Positions 23,111 through 44,480 of a stretch of 64,000 nt of DNA are shown here, piece after piece (the first letter of the stretch is position 1; each line of letters opens with the position of its first letter). The DNA lies in the NCBI RefSeq assembly GCF_040802235.1, contig NC_133158.1, forward strand, positions 41,544,001-41,608,000, in the 5' to 3' direction. The stretch comes from Manis javanica. Its lineage: Eukaryota; Chordata; Mammalia; Pholidota; Manidae. A model generated the notes under the pieces. That model saw nothing but the letters and a program-made list of their open reading frames with translations, was not told the DNA's origin and did not search any database. Both the position numbers and the translations under genes were made by a program.

Positions 23111-26100
23111 ATGCACTAAGCTTTGTTTGAAACTAATATAGAAGAAACTGTCTCTGGAAATCCAAGATGTAACAGTAATGCTCAACAGAGACCCAAGACT
23201 CAGCACATATTTGAAACAATAAAACAATTAAATTTTGGTAGCAGAGACCTAACCATGAGACGGGGCGCTGCTGGGTGAGGCTGACAGCAAAGCAAACACG
23301 TGCCTGCTTTCTACACCCACCAGTCAAGCCGCAGTCTGTCCCAGCCCACGTTTCAATAGGCTGTGAGCGATGCCCCCTACCCATTATCTTCCTGTCCCCA
23401 TGTACCCCCTGGCCTGTGAGCATTCGCACTGGAGGGACAATCACCCAGGGAACATGGAGGCCCTCCAAGCCTGAGGGACTGGCTCTAGTCACCAGCGGGC
23501 AGGGGCTGCAGTCCCAAGGAAAGCTGGGGTCTGGCAGCCTCCCCCCCAGGTCACCGTGAAGCTCACGGGGTGACCCTCAGGAAAAGGAGTGGTCCCCCTG
23601 AGGAGCAGTCCCACCCCACTGTCCAGGGACAGAGTTCCCCACACCAGGCCCTCACATCTTCTCCCAGAGTTGTGCAACAAGCTCACTGACAGCCCCGCCA
23701 GGTCCCTGAAACCAGCCAAGCCCTGCTGGGGGCACACCTGTGCCCTAGGACAATGGACACTGTCTCCAGGCTCATCCTGGCTGGGCTCCAGTTGCTGTAA
23801 GTCCAGGCAGTGCCAACAGTGCCCCAAGACCACCTGCTAGTTCTCGGCCCCACGGCTCAGCCTCCCTCCTCCTGGGACCCCAACCCCAGGCGTCTGCTGG
23901 GTGTGAGGCCCTCCGTGTGCTTTGGCAAGAGCTCCCAACTGTGGGTGGGCCATGACTGGACCAAAGGTTGCTCCAGCCCCTCCACCCACCCACCACATGG
24001 GACGGTCCCAGCCCACCACGCCTGGCCACGGTCCACGACCCCAGTCACACTCTTGCTTCCCCTGCAGTCTGGCTGCTGCCAGCGGGCCTCCATGCTGTCC
24101 TGCAGCCAGTTGTCAGAGGCTGGCTCTGTCCCACCCTGGCCTGTCCAAGCCCACATCCGGCAGCCCCCAGGCCCAACCTTCCCAGGACAAGAGCTTACTC
24201 CATGTAGATGCCCGTTCCAGCCACAGCTGCACATGCACAGCGTGTAGATAAGCCACGAAAGGACCGTATCAAGGTTGAGGCCAGCCCTCTGGTGGCCCTG
24301 GGCAGTCTGTCAGCCCACAGAGGATTCACGCTCCTCAGAGGTGAGGCCGGGAGGCTCAGAGCTTGTTGCCCTTGACTGGGGACTAGCCGGGTTGAATGCC
24401 GGCCAGGATCGTGTTGGGCATTGGCCCACTCCCTCCAGAGTTGGTCTGGCTGACCCGATGTGGCAGTCCACACTTCCAATACGGGCAGTAGGGCATCTGG
24501 CCACCTCCCTTGGGAAGCACAGCCTCCTGTGTGATGGAGGGAAGGGGGGCCCTAGGAGCTGTGGCCTCATCCTGCAGCCTGTAGGAAGCCCGTGGAGGAG
24601 GACTTTCGTTCCTGGGCCTGATCGTGTCTGTACTCACCTTTTTCCCCTCCCTGATCTGATTTTGGGGGTGGGGAGGGGGTGTCACTTCCTTCAGTCCAGT
24701 GGCACCCACGTAGGCCTGGTAGTGGTCAGTCAGGATGCTGGCTCAGGCCTAGGAGGTGCAGGGGCTCAGCACCAGCCTGGGGGCCAGGCCCCTGGGGGAG
24801 CCACAGGGAGGGTGGTGGGGCAAGGGGGGCGTGGCAGCCCCATTTCCGAGACACTCTGCCTCGAGGGACATGGGCCCGACTCTGGCTCCTTGGCATTCTG
24901 TCTGGGTCCCGGCGTGGAGAGGAGGGAAGCAGGCATTGTCAGGGACCATGGCTGAGGCGGAGCAAGACGCTTCTGTCCACACGCCCCTGTGTATGCCCCG
25001 TGCCCCAAGCCCCACCCTGCTGTGTGAGAGCCCTGTCTCTGCCCCTCAGCAGAACCTTCTGGCATCGCCTCTTCTAGCTCCACCCCCAGTCTGTTCTTCG
25101 CCCTCCACCACCACCCACAGCCCTCACTGGGAAGTGTCCCTAGGCCACCAGCTTCCCTGGAATACCCTGTCACTGAACTTGCCTGCTATTTTGACACTGT
25201 TCCCCATGAGCCTTCGCTGCACTGGAGGAGGTGCCTCAAAAGCACCCCGCTTCACCACCTACCCACTTGGCGTGACTGGGGCCACATGCTATCAATAAAG
25301 AGCCCGTGGTCTAGGTAGATGTCACCACCAGGGCTGCCCAGTGGGGCTGGGGGACCAGGTAGGGTCAGAGTCAACAAAGTCGCTTCCTCCACTGCCCCGG
25401 CTGCTGCCCACAAGTCCCGCGTCCTGGGGGCCTGCTCTGTGCCCAGGCGTGGGGGACCAGGGAAGAGGGGCCTCTCAGCCCATGCTCCACAGTCAGCCTG
25501 GGACTCTGAGGGTGTTGCCGGCCTGGGTGGAGGGTGCCCGGGACTCCCTCTGGTCCAATAAGAGCCCAGGCAGACCCCAGCTGGGACTGTTGGGGTCTCT
25601 AGTGCTTCCTCTTGTCTTTTTAGGTGCTTAACCATCTTTTGGATTCCTTTTAGACCACAGTATATCCCATCATCCCCTAACTTCTCACACATGCTGTCAG
25701 ACACTGCCAGGGGTCCCTGGGGCACCCACTGCAGGCTCAGCACCTGTGCACCTGTTCTGAAAAAGCAGCCCCATTGGTCTGCTGACCTGAGATATTGGCG
25801 GTTCCGAGTCCTGACCTTGGCCCAGGTCCTGACTTGGCCTGCTGATCTCGGGTCTGTGGTTTATTTGTGAGAAGAAGTTTCTGGAAACTTCTTTGCAGGC
25901 CTTTGGATGACCCAGAGATTCCTGGCCCTGAGGCAGGGCTGGTGGGGCCTTCTTCCTTGTCCAGGCAGTCCCCAGAGGCTTTGCCCAACCTAAAACCCTC
26001 ACCTGCTCTAGGTGTTTTTGGATTGAGCTGTGTTGCATGAGAGAAGTGTACTGTTATCTCCCCACCCGACTTCGGTTCCTTCTGGCCCAGCAGGGGCTGC

Positions 26101-26860
26101 AGGGGATGCAAGCCTGGCAGTGCTAATGCACTGGACTTTGTCCGCCGCCTCTGCCTTTGCTTGGCTCATTAGTTGTCACACTGTATTGGTGGGGTGTCAT
26201 TGTGGGGTGCTTGGTCTGGGGAATAGTTTATGGTCATTTTTATTAGCTGATGCCGATGACATCTTTGCTTCCTCATGACGCAAGTCTGTGTTTTCTTTTT
26301 AAACAAACGACACAATAATAATAGGGAGAACCATGGAAAGCAGGTCAGAAAGAATGCAAACACCTATTCAGGCGTATTGAAAAAGTCTGACGCAGAGCCA
26401 CGGAGCTGTGTGTCCTCCTGGGCTGTCACAGCCATCAGGCCTCCAAGTCACCTAGGCAACCGGGGGGATGAGGCACGCTTTGTTCTCTGGTCCCCCAAGC
26501 CCTGCTTTGGTGGCCAGAGTCTGCAGGCCCCCAGGGGTGCCTGGGAGCCCCTTGGGTTCCAAGGTTCTGCCCTTGGCCCCTGGGACTGCCCTCCTGGGGC
26601 TGTGCTGTCCTGAGCTGGCTGGGCCGGGTGTCTGGTCTGGACCTCAGATGCCTCTCAGACAGCCACACCATCTCCACCAAGTCTCCTGGAGAATGTGGAA
26701 GGAAAGGTTCATCAGAGAGACCAAGAAGCCAGCATGGGGGAGGAGGACAACAAGGGGTTAAACAGGGGCTCGCTCTGTAGCCACTTTCCTAATGGAATTC
26801 CAGGCTCACACTAAACCCATGACTCTGATGACCCACTAATGACACAAAAGATGCACCTCC
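23111..26860. other. Gene-free interval
   Basis: After an AT-rich transition this becomes GC-rich anonymous sequence. Open frames on both strands lack any recognisable domain. No RNA gene or supported regulatory site. A T-rich patch at 26,180-26,300 is of unknown origin. Confidence 0.4.
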
Positions 26861-27055
26861 TATGGCTCGAAAAGGGGGGATGCAAATCATACACAGAGGT
26901 CTCAATACTATTTTTGGAAGAAGAGTGGATAGAATAACATCAAACTGTCAAGTGCATTACCAGCACTTTATGTTTTCATCTTTACACATTTCTGTATTTT
27001 CTAAACTTTCTACTGAGCATTTTCTGTTGACTTTTATATTTAGAAAAAGCCATGT
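26861..27055 (+). mobile_element. Old L1 3'-end fragment (L1ME-like)
   Basis: TCTGTATTTTCTAAACTTTC followed by TACTGAGCATTTTCTG and TTTTATATTTAGAAAAA is the closing part of an L1ME-type 3' UTR (cf. the same ending at 23,080). Left boundary approximate. Confidence 0.6.
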
Positions 27056-28915
27056 GCTTTACAAGAAAAGACCAGGCTGCTGAGGGAGCATTTGTCTTGC
27101 TCCCACCTGATGCTACTACAGTGGCCTGGGATCCATCTAGAAGCTGCAGAGCCAGTGGCCTGGCCTCTGTTACTGCCTGTCCCTGCTTCAGCTCACCCCA
27201 AAACCTGCTCAGTAATGGGGGGCATCCTCCTCTCTCTCCCAGGGTCTGAGCTGGGCACACTGCTTAGCCTTCCAGAGCCATGGGGACTCCCCCACCCTCC
27301 TGGCCTCCCTCCCTCCCTCCTTCCCCTGCTGGGAAGCCACACTCCAGACCCAACCACCTGGCAAACTCCCAGACCCCGTTCCCCATCATGGTTCTGCCTG
27401 GTGATGCCCCATCCCTGGCTGAACCACCCCCATCCTGGCCCAAGCACCCCAGAGAGAGGTCACACACCAGTTGGGGCCATCTCTCCTACATGCTATTCAA
27501 CAATGCTGAGCATTCCCACCAGGGCTGCCTTCCAGCTGGAAGTGGTCAGGGTCTCTCCTCTCCTCCTCCCCCTGATGACAGCCCTTGAGAGAAGGCACCA
27601 CCTGGCCCTTCCCATGGTGCTCACCCTACAGTGCCAGGCACCCAGAGGTGTTTCCTGAGCCTGGCTAGACGTCTGCATGCCAGGCCCCTGGTCCCTTCTC
27701 TTCCTGCTTTGTCCCTACTAGCGTGTCTGTCACAGTTCAAGGCAAAGTTGGGTCCTGCTCAGTCATGCTTAGCTGCAGAGCCAGCACAGTTCTTGCAAAG
27801 AGTAGAAACTCACGTATGTCTGAATGAATGAAACCCTCTGCTTGATGCCAGTGGACACGCTGGAGACAATGAGAACCACCATATAGAAGCCTGACATCTT
27901 CCAGGAGTGGGTGCTCTGCAGCCCCTGCCCAAAGCCCAGAGTACAGGATGTGGCCACACTGGGGCTCCTGGCTCTGTTCCCTGGTCTGCACGAGGCCAGA
28001 GCACCCCAGGGCTCCTGCTCTGCAATGTGGAAGACTGGGAACTTTGCTCCCCAATTGCCTGGAACTGCCCTCCAAATGGTGGAGAACTGGCATATACAAA
28101 TGCAGTTTTCTTCCAAGTGAGGACAGCCGGTCAGGGCAAGTGACACCCCAGCAGGTTGCATGACATTGCCTTTCCTAAGCAAGCCCTCTGGTGAGTACCA
28201 GAGTCTCTGTCCGTGGTTCCTGCTGACTCCACACTGCTCCCCTCTCCCCAACCGGCAGCTCCAACTGTCTTCGGAACACGGTCACGGAGGCAGGCCTCCA
28301 CAGCCTGCTAGGTCCTGGGCAGGGCATCGACCACAGCCTGCTTTCCTGTCAGGCAACCCGGTTACATACAGCTACAGGAGTGGGGCCTTGAAGCCCTGGA
28401 CCTTCAGAGTCAAGGGCCAACAGGCCACGAGCACGAAGCTCCTGCTGGTGTGTGGGTGAGAGCCCAGCATGTTGGAATGAAGCCTTGCCCATCCATGGCT
28501 GCCTCTTCAGATGCCAGGGCCCCCACCCCAGCCCTAACGCCCCAGGACCTGGGATTCCTTCTTTCAGCCTGAGGAGGGCCTGAACCAAGGAATACGGCCA
28601 TTGCTGAATGAGTCACAGAGAGAATGCACCCAGAGGAGAGGTGGCATAGGAGATGCCCCTAGAGGCCAAAATGTGGGGGTGGGGAGGTGTTCGGCGAGCC
28701 AGCTCACTGGGTCCCCTGAGTTAGCCTGTAGCAGCAGGGCTGCCCCTGAGAGCAAGAGCTTTCCTCCCACCCGCCAGACCCCAGGCCAGGGGTTATAGGT
28801 CCCCGATACTGCCCGTGTCTATTAGCATGCCCGTGTCAAGCTCTGCAAATGGCAGGCTGCAGGCAGGACCAGGGTGGCTCCGAGGCCCAAGGGTGCTGGC
28901 AACCCATCTTACTTT
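27056..28915. other. Gene-free interval
   Basis: GC-rich anonymous sequence with a short CCTC run at 27,301-27,323 and an L2/MIR-like tail near 27.8 kb. No supported gene. Confidence 0.4.
27775..27835 (+). repeat. L2/MIR-like 3'-end fragment
   Basis: GCCAGCACAGTTCTTGCAAAG, AGTAGAAACTCACG and TGAATGAATGAA follow the usual ending of ancient LINE2/MIR copies (gcacagtgcttggcacagagtaggcactca ... gaatgaatgaa). Confidence 0.5.
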
Positions 28916-29230
28916 CTGACACCTGAAATAGTGGGGCCGATGCCTTAAACCATACAAACCAAATGAAACAAAGCCAGGAGGACAGAGAAGGGCCTCGGGT
29001 ATGAGGACTGTCCAGCAACAAAGTGCCTATCTCACACTTGGTGACAAGCAGAAGGCCATCTTAGAAGGGACACTGCCACTCCAGCACCTGTAGTGACCGG
29101 GGAGCAAGCTTAGAACCCCACCAGGTTCATTTGTATAAATGCTGCCTTCAAGCCCTGCTCCCGCTGTGTGTCTTGATTCATTGGAGAATTTCAGGATATG
29201 CTCATGCTCAGCACTTGGGGTGCCCAGCCA
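28916..29230 (+). mobile_element. Probable LTR, longer copy of the 167-bp repeat
   Basis: The first 167 bp (28,916-29,082, starting CTGACACCTGAAAT) match 31,171-31,337 with about six mismatches. This copy continues past the shared part into AGGTTCATTTGTATAAATGC, which would be a TATA box about 220 bp in, as in an LTR U3. The right boundary is a guess. The family is not recognised, and no retroviral coding sequence is visible. Confidence 0.6.
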
Positions 29231-31170
29231 GAAAGCGTGTGAACAAGACCCATTTCCTGTTGACAGGGTCTCCAATCTCAAGATCCAAAAACAGTAGGAT
29301 GAATTCCAGAAATGCTGCAGCCATAATACAGGCTTAAGAAATTCCAAACGGAAAAGAAAACTGACTGCTTCTCCCAAATCTTCTGCAAAAACAAAAGAAG
29401 TACTATCCTCACAGACCTTGAAAGCACTTCTTCCAATATGTTAAGTGGGGAATTCCTTGAATCATGTGCTTATGTCTATAGAAAGACACCCTATGTATTT
29501 CTTTTCTTCAACGTGTACAAAGCGTCGAAGACTAGAAATCTAAAAAGATGTCAGGGATTCTGGAAGAAATTACAGTCTCCAGGGACTAAAGCTATAAACA
29601 CCAAACAGACAACTGAAAGCAGAGGCCAGCAGGGGCAGATTCCAGAGGAGCCCCGCTGGGGAGATGACAGCCATTCTGGGTCAGCCTTGTCCCTTGCCCC
29701 ACGTGCGTTCTCCACAGCACAGTCTCTGGCCCAAGGGCCTGGGGAATGGCCACAGCTCCCATGAGGCTGCTTGAAAGCTCGAAGCTCAGGCAAGGCTGGG
29801 AGCAGGGGTCAAGGGCACCTGGGTCCAGGGACAGTCTCTGGAAAGGAGCTTTCGCTCTTTTGGCTGTGGTTTTTGCTCAGCACTGACAAATGTTTCCAAA
29901 CAGCCAGCCGGGTGTTTGCAAACACCTGCGACCTTTCAAAAGCCTGGCTAAGAGCTGGGGCTGGGTGGGTGGGAACGGGTGGGAAGTCACCTGGGTGAGC
30001 CTGGGGAGAGCTCTGAGGTCATAGAAGGAAGGGCAGCAGATGAGTGCACCTGGTCCCCGGTGTCTTCACTCTGCATCTTGGAACCAAGAATAGATTAAGG
30101 GGACCCCCAAAAGGGGAGGGAATCAGTTGTAAACTATTCAGCTGGAAGGAAGTGAAAATATTCCTCCACATTCTTGGTGGATAAACCTGGGATTGATAAT
30201 GAGGACACTTTGAAAGACTAAGGAAAACTTTGAGACCATTAGTGTCCTTGAAAGGCCTTCCACACAAACTGGCCCACAGACAACTTCCCAGGCTGGGGTG
30301 ACTGGAAATATTTCACTGTGCATCAGGAGAAGCTGCCCCAGGCCCGCCTGGAGCCCTTGCCTGTCTCTGGGCGGCTACCCACGTATGTATGGGAGCCTCT
30401 GCAAGCAGGGTTCTAAGCTCTGTATCCACTTTGCTTCATTCTTGCTCCCCACCCCCTTCTATGAAGTGCTGTTCTTAGTAACAAGGAAAAATGATTCTAG
30501 GCTAGAAACAGAATTTAATCCTAAACTGCTGCTTTCCTAATGTTTAAATAATACCATTTGCCCATGGCCCCTGTCTTCCCTAGAAAACGTTTTATTTTCT
30601 GATGAGTTTTAAAGGAGCATGAGCAGCAATACCAACAGAAATGTCACCTGCTGCCATTTTCATTGCGTCCCCTCCCTTCTGGTGGGAATGAAGCTGTCTG
30701 GCACCTCAGTCCTGCCCAGCACGGGTCCCCACTGCACAGCCCCCCTGCAGCTCTGGGCAGTAGCATGGTGGGGCCAGGTCGAAGGCAAAAACAATCAGGA
30801 GTGCCCAGTGGGCATGCAGCGAGTCCAGTCCGGCAGCAGAAGTCCTTCCCACAGCTGACCCCACCTATTGGCCTTCTGGGGAGGGGCCACTCCCCCAAAG
30901 GGCACGTTTCTTTCCTTGTCTGCACACAGAGCACCTGGGCACTCTGAATCACCTCCTTTTTATTGAGGGGGTCACTGACTGGGTTTCCCAGGACTCTGTT
31001 CCCAAGTCCATTTCCACTTGGACCTGGGCTCCCGGCAATCAGCCTTCCCCCTCTCCATCCTCTGGGTTCCATCCTTAAGGTGGGCTCCGTGGACGCCACA
31101 TACAGGACCCAGAGCTTCTCCCTGCACCAGCGGGCATCTGAGCAGCAGGTTTGGAGAAGGGGCTGGGGGG
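29231..31170. other. Gene-free interval upstream of SIK1
   Basis: No supported gene. An AT-rich island at about 30,470-30,650, 1.3-1.5 kb before the SIK1 first exon, lies in GC-richer sequence and is a candidate distal element. Its conservation cannot be judged from one species. Confidence 0.4.
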
Positions 31171-31337
31171 CTGACACCTGAAATTGTGGGGCCGATGCCT
31201 TAAACCATACAAACCAGATGAAACAAAGCCAGGAAGACAGAGAAGGGCCTCGGGTACGAGGACTGTCCAGCAACAAAGTGCCTATCTCACACTTGGTGAC
31301 AAGCAGAAGTCCATCTTGGAAGGGACACTGCCACTCC
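31171..31337 (+). mobile_element. Short copy of the 167-bp LTR-like repeat at the promoter edge
   Basis: The copy is about 96 percent identical to 28,916-29,082 in the same orientation. It stops at GCCACTCC, where the longer copy continues. It lies only some 0.6-0.7 kb upstream of SIK1 exon 1, immediately before the CpG island. High identity means either a recent local duplication or two insertions of a young family. Confidence 0.7.
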
Positions 31338-31805
31338 GCCTGAGGTGGGCAAGGCTAGGAGGAGCCCTCCGATATTTGCACGCAACAAAGGTAGTGCAAG
31401 TCGGACCGTCAGCCGGCCTGCACGCTTGCAGCTGCCGCCTCCTCTCCGGGATGGGGCGTGGAGCTGGAGGGCTGTCCCCAGACCCCCTGAGGCCCCAGTC
31501 CCCGAGCCGTAAGGCTCCCTGAGGCCCGCTTGGCACTTGCCCTAGTGGAGGGCCTGGGACCCACACCCCGACAACGAGGACCCTGCAGTAGTCCGAAGAG
31601 GACGGGTCGGCAACTCCACCGCACGTCGGGGCTTCGGACCCGCGCGGAGCCAAGCCTCTCTTTCAGGGAGAAGGGGTGGCCCGACAGGCGGCCGCGCGGG
31701 TGGGAAGCAGCCTGCAGCGCCCACGACACCCGGCAGGGGGCGCGCGCCCGCCGGCCGGCAGACCGGGTGCGAGGGCCTCCGCCGACCTCTGGCGGCCGGC
31801 GCCCC

Positions 31806-31813
31806 TGACGTCA
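31806..31813 (+). promoter_or_regulatory. Palindromic cAMP response element TGACGTCA
   Basis: A full 8-bp CRE lies about 150-250 bp upstream of the likely start zone. SIK1 is a known CREB/CRTC target induced by cAMP and light signalling, so an intact CRE here is expected and probably functional. Confidence 0.85.
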
Positions 31814-31853
31814 CCGCCTCCCGGTCGCCACGGCGACGGCCTCACCGAGCGCG

Positions 31854-31949
31854 CGTCAGAGCCGACAGTGTCTTGGCAACGGCCCGATCTCCCGCTCCCC
31901 CTCCGCCGGGCGCTGGGCTGCGCGTCGCTCTGGCGTCAAAGCGACGTCA
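31854..31949 (+). promoter_or_regulatory. Three further CRE half-sites
   Basis: CGTCA occurs at 31,854-31,858, 31,934-31,938 and 31,945-31,949 (the last within CGACGTCAA, close to a full CRE). With the palindrome at 31,806 this makes four CREB-type cores in about 145 bp. All have CGTCA on the + strand. Confidence 0.7.
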
Positions 31950-32063
31950 ATGCGGATGTATCAATCCGGCGGCGGCGGCGGCGGGGGAGGCGGGGCCGGG
32001 GGCGGGGCGGGGCGGGGCGGCGGCGCGCAAGGCGGGGCGCGCGGCGCGGGCCTCAGAGCTGAC

Positions 32064-41294
<9,231 letters not shown>

Positions 41295-42354
41295 GGATAG
41301 GACCGTGGCCCTGCCACTGCCTTCTGGCACCAGCCAGCTGACTCTTCGAAGCAATAATTTCAGAGTATGTGAAGATGTTTCTGGACTCAAAGCCAATCAC
41401 TTTCTAGAAGAAAAACAAGCAATATGTTTGGTGTTTTGGCTTTTTAGTTTATTTTTGTTTTATTTTTTCTTTGCACTGAGCAACTACAACTATGAGTAAG
41501 GATTGGAAACTTATTGAAGAAAAATACTCATAGAGGGGTGTGTTGTTGGGGTGGGCGGATGGGAAGGAAGGCAGCTCCAGGGCCACAGCCAGGGTCAGGA
41601 GTGGCGGGGGGGGACGGGACAGCAGCCCCCTTGTCCATGGCGCATCCGGGGCACAGCAGGGATCGCCTCTAAGGAACCAGCCTTGGCTGCGGGAAAATAG
41701 GTGGGCGTGTGTCTGCGTGGCTGTGTTTGTTCTTAGCTATGGAGTCTCCACTTCTGAAACATTTATGCTTCAAATGGAAACTGTGAACTTTCTCCTTTAT
41801 GTATCAGTTTTTAGAAAGCTCTGATGGCCAGCCCAGGAGAAGATAATCTTGGAATTATCTCCCCTGACATCAGAACCTGGGGCTCATTTTTCTTATTTTG
41901 GATGAGGAGTTTTGTAAACGGCTTGAGAATCGGTTTTCTAGGTTTCTTTGCAGGAGGTGCAGGGAGGAATGTAAAGGGGTATGTGGCCCTTGGTTGGCCT
42001 CTGTCCCGGGTCACCTAGCACAGAGCCCTGGGGCACCTTTGAGGTCCTGGAGAAGTTTCTCCCTGCTGCACATCTTATTTCTGCTGCTAAGTAAGTTTTT
42101 ATGCATTTCATTATCAGGGTCCAAAAAGAACAACTCATGGGGATAGGGGGGTGCAATATGGCAAGGTATGGTTGTCCGTCAGGAATGGGCGGAAAACGGG
42201 GTCAGGGGTGGGGGCCCTGCCTGCCCGGCAGGTGTGATGAGTGGGCTACCCGCCTCACCCAGGCTGTGCTTGTCAGGCCTTTGTTCAAGACAGTGAAATG
42301 AGAGGTCAGGTCAGTGTTCCAGCTTTGTTCCTCTTTTAAAGCAAATACTGTATA

Positions 42355-42362
42355 TGTATATA
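42355..42362 (+). promoter_or_regulatory. Pumilio-type element in the SIK1 3' UTR
   Basis: TGTATATA matches the Pumilio recognition element UGUANAUA exactly. It lies in an AT-rich patch with TTTTATATTTTTT just downstream. An 8-mer can occur by chance, so binding is only suggested. Confidence 0.5.
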
Positions 42363-43261
42363 AATAGGAGACAAATACACACTACTTATTTTTATATTTT
42401 TTACTACACTTCTGTGTTCCTGTTTTAAGTTTTCCTCTCTGGTAACATAGAAAGCGCGAGAGCCGGGTCCGCGAGGAAGGGGAGACAGGGTGCGTCCTTG
42501 CCTGGCGGTGGGCTAGGGCGGCGGCTCTGAGGGTGAATGGATGGCTGCCTCACACCCATGCCGGGCAGTTGATGCCCTTCTCCACCCAGGTGCCTTCGGC
42601 TCACTCAGCCCTCACACCCAGCAGTATTAAGCAGAGGCAGTGGTGGCAGAAGGCGGTGTTGAGAGGCCGGAGGCCACCCGCCTTCCTGGGGGGCACAAGG
42701 CTAGCAGGGTGCATGGAGGCTCCTGCCCTCGCCCAGCCTGGCTCCACCCGCCTACCCTGTCCTCCAGCCACTGCTGCTCTGTGGCTGTCCCAGGACTGGG
42801 CTGAGGACTGTCCTCATGCCTGACCGCAGAGGAATCACCAAAGCCTCCTGCGGTCCTGCCGAGATAGGGGAGAATCAGCGTCCTGGGCAGCCCCAGCCTT
42901 TCCTTTGTCTCTGTGGGGGTCGCACAGCTGACCCCACACCAAACCGTGTCCCCCTTTTAAACGAACTTCTGTCCTGACGCCACAGATCAAAGGCCTCAGA
43001 ACTGTGACAAGCACTTTACTGCGTGAGGCTTCCTTGTTGCTGTGAGGTGTGTTTTGAGTCTTTGTAGGGGTGTGATGTGTGTTCTGGAAGCTTCCTGACA
43101 GTGTGCTCCAGGGCTGCAGCAGCCTGTTCAAGGGCCTCGCAGTTGGTCATGGTAGATATAATTGGGGTTTTGTTTTTACCATAACTGAATTATTTCTTAT
43201 GTTATCATGAGAAATGTATGCCAAATGATTAGTAGATATATGTTTTTTAATTTAATATTTA

Positions 43262-43267
43262 AATAAA
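43262..43267 (+). terminator. SIK1: SIK1 polyadenylation signal AATAAA
   Basis: Canonical hexamer at the end of the AT-rich 3' UTR tail (TTTAATATTTAAATAAAATA). Cleavage is expected some 10-25 bp downstream. No comparable signal lies between the stop codon and this point. Confidence 0.8.
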
Positions 43268-43285
43268 ATATCTGAGGGAAGAAAA

Positions 43286-43735
43286 CTTTGACTCCCTCCC
43301 TCAGTTCATCTCTGTGGCGCACTTCCCTTGCGAGCTGCTGCCTCCGGCCTCACTGAAGCCTCTTGGTGCCCGCTCCTGCATCCGCCTCTCCACAGAGGCA
43401 GCCTGGCCACGACGGGGGTCCCAGTGGTCAGCACAGCCGGTGGCTCTGTCCAGGCGCCCACACCTAGGGCCTTGCCGGCTCCTTCCGCTTGTGTCTTGAC
43501 AACCAGGTCTGTTTGGGGCCGGTTCTTCCCCTCCCAGGCTGCCACCTGCTCTCTGCTCCCCACTCACTGTAATGTTCTCTGAATCCATTTATAAGGCAAG
43601 GATTGGGGAATATCTCACAGCCAAACTCTTTCCTGGTCCTCTAAAGTTGTCTTTGTCGCCTTCTGGCAATAGGGTGGACATGGCTGCCAAAAGAACAGAG
43701 GTTTCTCTTCATTTTGATGCCTGGCAAGTATTTTT
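43286..43735. other. Gene-free interval after SIK1
   Basis: Short GC-rich sequence with no supported feature before an L1 fragment. Confidence 0.4.
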
Positions 43736-44480
43736 TGGTTAAAATAAGCTCTTCAACCTCTTCACACCCATTAGGATGGTCATTGTCAAAGTAACGTAAA
43801 TTGGTGTGGGTGAGGGTGGGGAAAGTGGGCCCTCACGCAGCAGGGGAACGCACGGTGGCATAGGTGGCTGCTGTGGAGAACAGTGTGGCAGTCCCTTAAA
43901 GAGGTAAAGAACCACCATATCATCCTTCAGTCTCACGGGCATCTGCCCAAAAGAAGTGAAAATGGATGGACGTGAATGGATGTTTACACACCCACATTCA
44001 CAGCACTGCTCATTGTAGCTGAGGTGGAAACAGCCCAAGTATCTGTCAATGGACGAGGATAAACGTGACAAATGCCTACCCGCACAATGGGTACACTCAC
44101 CCCAAAGAGCAGGGAGGGCCTGGCACCCCACCGCCTGCATGGACCTTGAGGACGCGACGCTCAGCAGACTGAGCGCACACAGAGGGACACACACGGAGGA
44201 TCAGTCCACTCACGTGAGGTCCTAGAGCAGGCAAATTCACAGAGGCAGAAAGGAAAGGAACTGGGGGACTGAGGGCCAGGGGAGGAGATGGGGAGCGGGT
44301 GTTTGATGGGGGCAGCTTTCAGCTGGTGAGATAAAAAGCTCTGGAAGAGGGTCATGGTGATGGTCACGCCACCGTGCTGTGCACTTAGACATGTAATTAG
44401 GATGTACTCAGGATATAATTTTATGTTACATGTACTTAGGATGTAAATTTATGTTACGTGTATTTGAACACAATGAAAAG
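43736..44480 (+). mobile_element. L1 3'-end (L1M-like), sense
   Basis: TTCACACCCATTAGGATGGTC, GTGTGGCAGTCCCTTAAAGAG, ACCACCATATCATCC, CAGCACTGCTCATTGTAGC, GTGGAAACAGCCCAAGTATC and GGTCATGGTGATGGTCACGC follow the sense order of an L1M ORF2 end and 3' UTR. Substitution is heavy and the ORF2 frame is broken. Confidence 0.8.

Larger units (their letters stand above)
41295..43285 (+). other. SIK1: SIK1 3' UTR
   Basis: About 2 kb from the stop to shortly after the AATAAA at 43,262. The distal half is AT-rich, with a TATATA/ATTTTT cluster at 42,345-42,425 and another before the polyadenylation signal. The length agrees with the long 3' UTR of mammalian SIK1. I see no interspersed repeat in it, which is unusual for this window and fits a constrained transcript. 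Confidence 0.85.

Noticed and set aside
27090..27660. 188-residue Pro/Leu-rich plus-strand frame
   Set aside because: No domain, several overlapping open frames, CCTC simple sequence inside and no splice or promoter evidence.
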